Part shown: one piece after another, positions 57,349 to 64,000 of the stretch
How positions within the stretch are numbered: position 1 is the stretch's first letter
Layout: every line of letters begins with the position of its first letter
NCBI RefSeq assembly: GCF_001436415.1
Contig: NZ_AYZB01000035.1
Coordinates: forward strand, 237,206 to 301,205
Direction: 5' to 3'
Length of the DNA: 64,000 bases
Origin: Latilactobacillus graminis DSM 20719
GTDB taxonomy: Bacteria > Bacillota > Bacilli > Lactobacillales > Lactobacillaceae
Program-made: the position numbers and the translations under genes
Notes under the pieces: model-generated
Databases searched by the model: none
What the model was told of the DNA's origin: nothing
Seen by the model: the letters and a program-made list of their open reading frames with translations, nothing else

Positions 57349-59094
57349 TTATACACCTCCTAAAGCTTGGTTCAATTGTTGCTTCCACCACATTTTGGCA
57401 TACCAACCATCTGCAGCTAGCAATGCTTCATGTGTCCCTCGTTCAGCAATCTGCCCGTTATCCATCACAATGATTTCATCGGCATGCATCACACTGCTTA
57501 AACGATTGGCGGTAATGATGGTTGTTTGATTCGCGCGCAATGTTTTTAAATTCATTAAAATCGCTTCTTCAGTTTTCGCGTCAACAGCCGATAACGAATC
57601 ATCTAAGATCAAAATTTCGGGATCAGTCATGATTGCTCTGGCGATTGCAATTCGTTGTTTTTGACCACCAGACAATGAAACTCCACGTTCGCCAACTACT
57701 GTTTCATAGCCTTGCGCAAATCTTAGGATGTCATCATGGACCGCACTTGATGTAGCAGCAGCTTCAACCGCAGCTTGATCCCGTTCAAAGTCAGCAAAGC
57801 GAATGTTATCACGGACATCCGTTGAAAATAAGAAATTATCTTGGGGAACATAACCGATGCTATCGAGTAATGCATCTAATGAATAATCCCGAATATCATG
57901 TCTATTGATTTCGATTTTCCCTTGATATTGGTCATATTCGCGTAATAATAATTTAATCAACGTCGTCTTACCAGAACCAACTTTACCAACGATTCCTAAT
58001 GTTTTGCCCTGTTGTAAGGTAAAGGACACGTTAGCTAATGTTGGTTGCTGATCACCTGGATAAGTAAATTTCTGGATTGCATAATTAATGTCACCAGTTG
58101 CCGGTATTTGCAGTGCATCCGGTGTTTCGATAATCGTACTTGTTTCCTGTAAAAGTTCTTCAACCCGATCATAACTAGCATTGCCTCGCTCTAAGACATT
58201 AAATAAACGACCAATCGCAAACATCGGCCAAACAAGAGCTGCAATATAGCTGATAAACGAAATCAATTGACCGATTGAAATACTATGATTCATGACTAAT
58301 GTACCACCATAGATAATCGTTACGATGTAAGTTAAGCCAATAATCAGACTGATTGATGGATCGAATAACCCATCGATAAGGTTAACGCGTTTGTTAATCT
58401 TCACCGTTTTAGTGACAATTACATTAAAGTCATCAATATCGGCCGCTTCTTGCCCGAAAGTTTTTAACACCTTAATACCTGAAACACTCTCTTGTGTCTT
58501 ATCGTTCAACCGTGAAAAGGCTGCCTGTGATTGCCCGAAAGCAGTGTGCAAATGTGCCCCTAAACGACGGGAGACAACTGCCAATAATGGCATTGGAATC
58601 AGCGCCATCAATGTCAGGCGCCAATCGACAAAGATAACCATTGCGATAATTGTCGTCCCACCCGTGATAATGGAATCGGCAAACGTTAAAATACCAGCTC
58701 CGGCCACCTGTTGAATCGCCGTTAAATCATTTGTCGCATGGGCCATTAAGTCTCCAGTCCGATGTTTTTGAAAGAACGTCGTATCCATCTTCATGAAATG
58801 CCAGAATAATCGGCTCCGTAATGTCCGTTCTAATTTAGCAGCGCCACCCCAAATACGTGTCCGCCAACCATATCGGAAGACATATTGCAAAATCGCGGCA
58901 GCTAGTAAGATGATCAACCACATCACTAATTTGGTAGCTGTCAATTGTTTAGTATCCATTAAGTCAACTAAAGTCCCAATGACTTTTGGTGGTACAATTT
59001 GAACGATTGCCACTAGAATTAAAAAAGTTACTCCTAATAGATAGCGCCGATATTCTTGTTTAAAATACCATCCTAATTTTTTAAAAATTCCCAT
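57349..59094 (-). CDS. Heterodimeric ABC exporter, subunit with degenerate site
   Basis: A 581-residue half-transporter of the same fold. Walker A GKVGSGKTT and an intact signature LSGGQ are present, but Walker B reads ILILDDSLS, with aspartate where the catalytic glutamate should be, and the H-loop position is asparagine (TANRLSS). This site should bind but not hydrolyse ATP well; the partner subunit provides the working site, as known for LmrC, BmrC and TM287. First gene of the pair. Export of drugs or lipids is a family-based guess. Confidence 0.92.
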   Translation of the reverse strand: MGIFKKLGWYFKQEYRRYLLGVTFLILVAIVQIVPPKVIGTLVDLMDTKQLTATKLVMWLIILLAAAILQYVFRYGWRTRIWGGAAKLERTLRSRLFWHFMKMDTTFFQKHRTGDLMAHATNDLTAIQQVAGAGILTFADSIITGGTTIIAMVIFVDWRLTLMALIPMPLLAVVSRRLGAHLHTAFGQSQAAFSRLNDKTQESVSGIKVLKTFGQEAADIDDFNVIVTKTVKINKRVNLIDGLFDPSISLIIGLTYIVTIIYGGTLVMNHSISIGQLISFISYIAALVWPMFAIGRLFNVLERGNASYDRVEELLQETSTIIETPDALQIPATGDINYAIQKFTYPGDQQPTLANVSFTLQQGKTLGIVGKVGSGKTTLIKLLLREYDQYQGKIEINRHDIRDYSLDALLDSIGYVPQDNFLFSTDVRDNIRFADFERDQAAVEAAATSSAVHDDILRFAQGYETVVGERGVSLSGGQKQRIAIARAIMTDPEILILDDSLSAVDAKTEEAILMNLKTLRANQTTIITANRLSSVMHADEIIVMDNGQIAERGTHEALLAADGWYAKMWWKQQLNQALGGV

Positions 59095-59208
59095 GCTATA
59101 CTCCTGTCCTCTAAAATTCGATAACTATCATTATAGCAATCTTGCCTATGTGGAACAAACATTTATCTTTCCATAAATTAATAATTTTGATAGCTTAATT
59201 TCAACATC

Positions 59209-59249
59209 AAAAAAGGGTTTCAACAAACCAATTGCTTGTTAGAAACCCT
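59209..59249 (-). terminator. Terminator after yneF
   Basis: Stem AGGGTTTC.ACAA / TTGT..GAAACCCT with a T run on the minus strand. Confidence 0.85.
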
Positions 59250-59267
59250 CTAGAAACGTCTAATTAT

Positions 59268-59495
59268 TTACTTTTTGTTGCTACGCTTTTGTTGTGCTTT
59301 CATTGAGCTCATCATCTGATTTAATTTCTTTTCAGATGGCTTTTGGCCCATTTGCATCATCATTGCTTTCAACATATCTTCGTTAACTGGTGGATTGTCT
59401 TGAAAATACTTCTTCATGTAAGCTCGTGCGCCAAAGAAACCAGCGACTGCACCTAAGATTGCGCCAATGAAAAATAATAAAATGCTTAATCCCAT
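59268..59495 (-). CDS. yneF: YneF family (UPF0154) small membrane protein
   Basis: A 75-residue protein with one N-terminal membrane helix (about 4-24) then [23 protein letters not shown], the family signature, and a basic Q/K tail. Function unknown; nearly universal in Firmicutes and usually near lexA/ynzC, as here. Confidence 0.93.
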   Translation of the reverse strand: MGLSILLFFIGAILGAVAGFFGARAYMKKYFQDNPPVNEDMLKAMMMQMGQKPSEKKLNQMMSSMKAQQKRSNKK

Positions 59496-59574
59496 GTCTT
59501 ATGCACCCCTTCCTAATTCAGTTCACTTAGTAGTTTACACATAATTACCTAAAAAAGAAAGCAGAATTCTTAGA

Positions 59575-59817
59575 TTAATCGTCACGCAAGCCTTTTTCCC
59601 GTTGGATATCTTTCACTTTTTCAGGTGTAACTTCCTTACCTTCTTTGTCGTACACTTGTAGCATCTCAACTTGTGAACGGAAACTTTCACGGAAATCCTT
59701 TAAATAGGCATCGCGCAGTGTTTGACGTTCTGCTGTTTCAGCATCAGTCAGTCCTTCAGCTTTTGCTTTGTGTGCTAATTCATTAATTCGGTCTAATCGT
59801 TTTTGATCCATTGCCAC
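59575..59817 (-). CDS. ynzC: DUF896 protein (UPF0291, YnzC)
   Basis: An 80-residue soluble helical protein; RLDRINELAHKAKAEGLTDAE and LRDAYLKDFRESFRSQ are diagnostic. The start is taken at GTG 59817, 8 nt after GGAGG; an ATG at 59811 is the alternative. In Bacillus it is in the SOS-induced yneA-yneB-ynzC operon next to lexA. Here it is divergent from lexA across an SOS box. Function unknown. Confidence 0.88.
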   Translation of the reverse strand: MAMDQKRLDRINELAHKAKAEGLTDAETAERQTLRDAYLKDFRESFRSQVEMLQVYDKEGKEVTPEKVKDIQREKGLRDD

Positions 59818-59883
59818 CTTATTACCCTCCAATCCAAACTATCTAACTATTTTGAACTAAAAGCTTTAATATGTCAAAAAGCA

Positions 59884-59897
59884 CGAACACTTGTTTG
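59884..59897. promoter_or_regulatory. SOS box (LexA operator)
   Basis: CGAACACTTGTTTG fits the Gram-positive LexA site CGAAC-N4-GTTYG. It overlaps the -35 of lexA and lies between lexA and the divergent ynzC. Confidence 0.85.
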
Positions 59898-59923
59898 AAA
59901 TCCCACTATAGGTATGCTACCAT
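59895..59923 (+). promoter_or_regulatory. lexA promoter
   Basis: TTGAAA, 17-nt spacer, TACCAT; the -35 overlaps the SOS box. Confidence 0.65.
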
Positions 59924-59952
59924 AACATTATTAGAACAAATGAGGTGCTCTT

Positions 59953-60567
59953 ATGACAAGAACAGAATCCAAACAACTAGAGGTCTTACGTTTTATCCAT
60001 GACCGTGTTCAAGATAAAGGTTATCCACCAACAGTTCGTGAAATCTGCGAAGCCGTTAATTTATCCTCGACTTCCACCGTTCATGGCCATTTAGCACGCC
60101 TTGAGAAAAAAGGATTTTTACAAAAAGATCCAACTAAACCCCGTGCAATTGAATTAACTGCCGCTGGCTTATCGGCAATCGGGGTCTCTCAAAAGAAAAT
60201 TCCCGTATTAGGGGTCGTCACAGCTGGAGTACCAATTCTGGCGGTCGAAGAAGCCACTGACTACTTCCCAATCCCCCCCAGTCTTCAAACTGAACAGGAT
60301 TTATTCATGCTGACGATTCGTGGTGAAAGTATGATTAACGCTGGCATTTTAGACGGTGATGAGGTTATCGTTCGCAAACAAACTACTGCTGATAACGGCG
60401 ATATTGTTATTGCAATGACTGCTGAAGATGAAGCAACGTGTAAACGATTTTTTAAAGAACCGGATCACTATCGTCTGCAACCTGAAAATGACACATTTGC
60501 CCCAATTATTTTGAATGAGGTTAGTATTCTAGGTAAGGTTGTCGGCTTATACCGCGACCGGATGTAA
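59953..60567 (+). CDS. lexA: LexA repressor
   Basis: A 204-residue SOS repressor. N-terminal winged helix (about 1-65, [20 protein letters not shown]). The self-cleavage site is A91-G92 in VTAGVPI; the catalytic serine is S126 (RGESM) and the lysine K164. RecA filaments trigger autocleavage after DNA damage. The operator at 59884 indicates autoregulation. Confidence 0.97.
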   Translation: MTRTESKQLEVLRFIHDRVQDKGYPPTVREICEAVNLSSTSTVHGHLARLEKKGFLQKDPTKPRAIELTAAGLSAIGVSQKKIPVLGVVTAGVPILAVEEATDYFPIPPSLQTEQDLFMLTIRGESMINAGILDGDEVIVRKQTTADNGDIVIAMTAEDEATCKRFFKEPDHYRLQPENDTFAPIILNEVSILGKVVGLYRDRM

Positions 60568-60568
60568 T

Positions 60569-60612
60569 CGCCAAAAAAAAGGTCTGCCATAGCGGCAGAC
60601 CTTTTTTTGGCG
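60569..60612. terminator. Bidirectional terminator between lexA and apt
   Basis: A symmetric hairpin CGCCAAAAAAAAGGTCTGCC / GGCAGACCTTTTTTTGGCG with A and T runs on both strands. Confidence 0.92.
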
Positions 60613-60679
60613 ATTATATTTAACGCGGGTATACACATCCCAGTAATTCCAACGACTCAATGCTCTATAAATATTGATT

Positions 60680-61198
60680 TTAGTATTCCATTAATTTAAA
60701 AATATCATAGTTTTGAATTTTTTGACGGCCATTTAACGCACTTAATTCAATTAAGAACGCTGTCCCAACAACAATCCCACCTAGTTCTTCAACCATTTTG
60801 ATGGTGGCCGCTATAGTTCCACCTGTAGCCAACAAATCATCAGTAACTAAGACTTTTTGACCTGGTTTAACTGCATCTTTATGCATGTATAAGGTCGATT
60901 CACCATATTCCAAGTCATAATTAGCTGAAACCGTTTCACGGGGTAACTTACCTTTTTTACGGGCGGGTGCAAAGCCAACCCCTAATTTGTAAGCTACCGG
61001 GCAGCCAACGATAAACCCACGGGCTTCCGGGCCAACAATCATTTCAACCCCTTTACTTTGTGCATATTCGACGATCTTATCGGTTGCTGCTGCGTACGCT
61101 TCACCATTAGTCATCAAAGGTGAGATATCCCGAAATGTAACCCCTTTTTCAGGAAAATCAGATACACTTGCAACATAATCTTTAAAATTGATTGTCAT
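60680..61198 (-). CDS. apt: Adenine phosphoribosyltransferase
   Basis: A 172-residue purine salvage enzyme that joins adenine to PRPP giving AMP. The PRPP-binding motif [13 protein letters not shown] is complete, and VGPEARGF is the APT-specific segment. It lies 33 bp after recJ and is cotranscribed; recJ-apt adjacency is common in Firmicutes. Confidence 0.97.
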   Translation of the reverse strand: MTINFKDYVASVSDFPEKGVTFRDISPLMTNGEAYAAATDKIVEYAQSKGVEMIVGPEARGFIVGCPVAYKLGVGFAPARKKGKLPRETVSANYDLEYGESTLYMHKDAVKPGQKVLVTDDLLATGGTIAATIKMVEELGGIVVGTAFLIELSALNGRQKIQNYDIFKLMEY

Positions 61199-61231
61199 TT
61201 TAATTCGCTCCTTAACTCTTTCAACGGTTTG

Positions 61232-63526
61232 CTACTGATTGAGTCCTACCAGCCAGTCTTTCATCTCCGCGAAGGTTGAGTAAACAAGCTGCTTTTCCAT
61301 TTCAATTTTAGCTAATCGTTGTTGATAACTCGCTGCACTCTCAAGTGGATGCTTTTCCGGTTGTTTCACGGCCGAAATGAGACCACGATCTATTTTAACA
61401 AATCCTAGGTCAAAAAACACCTGCAACATAAAAATTAATAGTGGCAATTTAATTTTTAGATAAATCGCTAGCTCATCAAGCCGTTTTTTTTCAATGTACG
61501 CATGTTGGCGCAAATAAATTAAGCATTGCGCAAACTGTTGCTTATCCGGAATCCCTTCCAGATAAGCTGAATGTTTACTATAGAAAATAAAGCTAATTTT
61601 ATCAGCTTGTTGTTGCCGATAAAAGGTTTCAAACTCAGTTAAATCGGCTGGTTCATCAACCACAATTAGCGCTGTTTGCTGGTCAACATCTGTGGCTAAA
61701 ATAGCTTGACAACCTGTCGGCACATAATTATGCAACTGCGCTAAATTCTTTTCATCAAAAAAAACGTAGGTCCCTCTGGCCACAAATGATTGTTGCGTCA
61801 GCCGATTACTGCGCTGATCGATTAACACGCGACCACTAGTTTGCAAGTCTTTGAGCATCAATTGCAACGTTGTTTGTCCGCGCCAAGTATTCTCACTTAA
61901 TTGACCGACTAACTTTAGCTGTTCAACTGTTTGCAAATCATCATACAAAGCGCCACGATTAAAAGCTAGTACCGCCAATTGTACGTCTTGGTCTACCGCC
62001 GTAAACTTCAGATGCTTTTGATCAGCACCAATTTGTTTCAAATTGGCCACTGTTGGCACATTGATTTCAATTAGTGGTTCCGGATTATCCGTCCCATATG
62101 GTGCTAATTGACTGACAGCTTGATAGACCTCTGGCGTCACATCAGATAACCCAAGCTGCAAATCAATCGCCATTGTTAGTTTCGTCGTTAAATCAATTTG
62201 ATGTTCATTTGCGTAAGCATTCATGGCAGCTTGTAAAGCCCCTAATTGATCCGTAGGTAGTGTTAGACCAACTGCCATATGATGCCCCCCAAAATGTGTC
62301 AACAGTGCGCGTTGTTCATCAAGCGCTTTAAAAAGGTGGTATGCTTCAACACTACGGCCTGATCCTTTGGCCTGTCCGGTTGCTGGATCAATCGTTAATA
62401 CTAACGTGGGTTTGCCAGTTTGCTCGACAATCCGACTGGCCACAATTCCCAATACACCTTCATGCCAGCCTTCATGTGCCAATACAAGAGTTGAGCTTGC
62501 CTGATTTTCTAATGATTGGGCCATTTCAAGCGCAGTGGTACTAATCGCTTGTACCAATTCTTGACGTTTTTTATTTTGTTGTTCAATAAATTGCGCCTGT
62601 TCGACTGCTTGTTCTTCATCAAAAGTCGTTAGTAAATTGACGCCTAAATTTGCATCGCCTAAGCGTCCAATGGCATTTAGCCGTGGTCCGATGCTAAAAC
62701 CAATTGAAGTTGCATCAAGTTCAGCTTGCTCAATCCCAGCTGAATGACACAAGGCTACCAAACCCGGTCGACTTGTATTTTGTAATTGCTGTAAGCCCAA
62801 GCTAACTAAAACTCGGTTTTCATCAGTTAATGAAACTAAATCACAAACCGTCCCAATTGCAACTAAGTCCAAACTTTCATAAGGCACTTCTTCTAATAAT
62901 GCTGTTGCAACTTTAAAGGCTACGCCAACCCCACATAAATCACCAAACGGATATTGCCCTTCTGGATGCCGCGGATGGACAATCGCCGTTGCACCGGGTA
63001 ATTCACTGGGAAGCTCATGATGGTCGGTCACAACAACATCAACCCCATGTTCTTGCGCATAAGCGATTGGCTCTACTCCACTCACCCCATTATCAACCGT
63101 TACAATCAACTGAGTGCCATTTTCAACCAGTTGTTTATAGACATCTAAATTAGGACCATAGCCGTCTCTAAAACGATTAGGGACATAGACTGCCACCTCT
63201 GCACCTAAACTTTCCAGTGTTTCTTGCATCAGTGCAGTGCTCGTAATTCCATCTGCGTCATAATCGCCATAAATAGTGATTTTCTCACCATTCATGACTG
63301 CTGCTTGAATCCGATCAACAGCCGTTTGCATATCATGCAGCGCATATGGATCATGCAATTGTCCGACATTCGGATGCATAAAAGCATTGATTGCCGCTGG
63401 TGTTTTTATTCCGCGTTGCCACAATAACTGTGCCGCTGCTTTAGGCAGGGATTCAACCGCCATTATTGCTTGTAAGTCTTGATCGGTTGGTGTTGCCTTT
63501 AATTGCCATTTATATTGTGCTTCCAC
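61232..63526 (-). CDS. recJ: Single-stranded-DNA-specific exonuclease RecJ
   Basis: A 764-residue 5'-3' exonuclease in recombination and mismatch repair. DHH-family motifs are visible: IYGDYDADGITSTALM (motif I), VTVDNGV (II), VVTDHHELP (III) and GLCGVGVAF-type (in DLCGVGVAFK, IV), then GGHHMAVG in the DHHA1 domain. A C-terminal extension of about 200 residues is present, as in other Firmicutes RecJ. The start is GTG at 63526 with AGGGA upstream. Confidence 0.95.
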   Translation of the reverse strand: MEAQYKWQLKATPTDQDLQAIMAVESLPKAAAQLLWQRGIKTPAAINAFMHPNVGQLHDPYALHDMQTAVDRIQAAVMNGEKITIYGDYDADGITSTALMQETLESLGAEVAVYVPNRFRDGYGPNLDVYKQLVENGTQLIVTVDNGVSGVEPIAYAQEHGVDVVVTDHHELPSELPGATAIVHPRHPEGQYPFGDLCGVGVAFKVATALLEEVPYESLDLVAIGTVCDLVSLTDENRVLVSLGLQQLQNTSRPGLVALCHSAGIEQAELDATSIGFSIGPRLNAIGRLGDANLGVNLLTTFDEEQAVEQAQFIEQQNKKRQELVQAISTTALEMAQSLENQASSTLVLAHEGWHEGVLGIVASRIVEQTGKPTLVLTIDPATGQAKGSGRSVEAYHLFKALDEQRALLTHFGGHHMAVGLTLPTDQLGALQAAMNAYANEHQIDLTTKLTMAIDLQLGLSDVTPEVYQAVSQLAPYGTDNPEPLIEINVPTVANLKQIGADQKHLKFTAVDQDVQLAVLAFNRGALYDDLQTVEQLKLVGQLSENTWRGQTTLQLMLKDLQTSGRVLIDQRSNRLTQQSFVARGTYVFFDEKNLAQLHNYVPTGCQAILATDVDQQTALIVVDEPADLTEFETFYRQQQADKISFIFYSKHSAYLEGIPDKQQFAQCLIYLRQHAYIEKKRLDELAIYLKIKLPLLIFMLQVFFDLGFVKIDRGLISAVKQPEKHPLESAASYQQRLAKIEMEKQLVYSTFAEMKDWLVGLNQ

Positions 63527-63677
63527 ATTTATCCCTCACTACTTCCAAATCATTAACTTACCCATTATAGCAAAAATTATAATATTTCGTTTAAAATCCA
63601 ATCAGGACTTTTGTTTATTGGTCCAAATGATATACTGTTAATTGAAATACAAGGTTATTACATAGGGGGAACTAACC

Positions 63678-64000
63678 ATGACAGTTTTAGTATTAGGTGG
63701 TGCGGGTTATATTGGCTCACACACTGTTGATCAATTAATTCAAAGCGGCACAGATGTTGCTGTTGTTGATAGCTTAGTGACTGGTCACCAAGCTGCGATC
63801 AACGCACAGGCACGCTTTTATCAAGGTGATATTCGTGATAAGGATTTCATGCGTAGTGTTTTCCAACAAGAAAAAGTAAGCGGTGTAATTCACTTTGCGG
63901 CCTTTTCAATCGTGCCTGAATCAATGCAATCGCCTTTAAAATACTTTGACAATAACACATACGGAATGACCGCTTTGCTCGAAGTAATGAATGAATTCAA
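63678..64000 (+). CDS. galE: UDP-glucose 4-epimerase, 3' end outside window
   Basis: The first 107 residues of a short-chain dehydrogenase-type epimerase, cut by the right edge. The NAD-binding GGAGYIGSH is at 7-15; GDIRD and [11 protein letters not shown] follow. It interconverts UDP-glucose and UDP-galactose for the Leloir pathway and for glycan precursors. SD GGGGGA is 7 nt upstream. Divergent from recJ. A broader NDP-sugar epimerase cannot be excluded without the C-terminal half. Confidence 0.9.
   Translation, partial: MTVLVLGGAGYIGSHTVDQLIQSGTDVAVVDSLVTGHQAAINAQARFYQGDIRDKDFMRSVFQQEKVSGVIHFAAFSIVPESMQSPLKYFDNNTYGMTALLEVMNEF

Overview
This window looks like a chromosomal segment of a low-GC lactic acid bacterium, most probably Latilactobacillus (sakei/curvatus type). 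The assignment is inference: it rests on protein style, on the Firmicutes order of translation genes, on a mevalonate-type gap where Bacillus has dxr, and on frequent TTG/GTG starts. I could not run a database search. Nearly all core genes read on the minus strand. No rRNA, tRNA or CRISPR array was seen.

Layout. 1-0.95 kb: an NCS1 nucleobase permease that runs off the window edge, under a PyrR-type attenuator. 1.1-3.3 kb: a two-component system. 3.7-4.4 kb: a HAD phosphatase. 4.5-9.4 kb: the hrcA-grpE-dnaK-dnaJ heat-shock operon with a CIRCE operator. 9.5-12.6 kb: truB-ribF-hemW. 12.8-18.3 kb: rimP-nusA-ylxR-ylxQ-infB-rbfA. 18.4-35.2 kb: an accessory block. 35.3-51.2 kb: polC, proS, rseP, cdsA, uppS, then a YhgE/Pip membrane protein, frr, pyrH, tsf and rpsB. 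51.4-63.5 kb: tRNA methyltransferase, GIY-YIG protein, plsC, a gene-poor AT-rich stretch, an alpha/beta hydrolase, a heterodimeric ABC exporter, yneF, ynzC, lexA, apt and recJ. The start of galE closes the window.

The main interest is the accessory block. In Bacillus subtilis polC is followed directly by rimP-nusA; here about 17 kb separates them. The block holds a D-2-hydroxyacid dehydrogenase/AEC transporter pair, a 6-phospho-beta-glucosidase with a divergent GntR regulator, a DUF2200 gene, and then a defence island. The island contains an Mrr-type endonuclease with a small unknown partner, a complete type I restriction-modification operon (hsdR-hsdM-hsdS), a tyrosine recombinase, a second inverted hsdS, and a large ATPase with a zinc hook and C-terminal R-x3-E...H residues resembling the anticodon nuclease RloC/PrrC. 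Exact inverted repeats (31 bp and 14 bp) shared by the two hsdS genes make this a recombinase-driven phase-variable methylation system.

Other points worth attention are a tandem pair of about 120-bp structured repeats between polC and proS whose outer stems covary, a structured leader upstream of rpsB, a perfect 24-bp palindrome between hsdS and the recombinase, and a degenerate nucleotide-binding site in one half of the ABC exporter.
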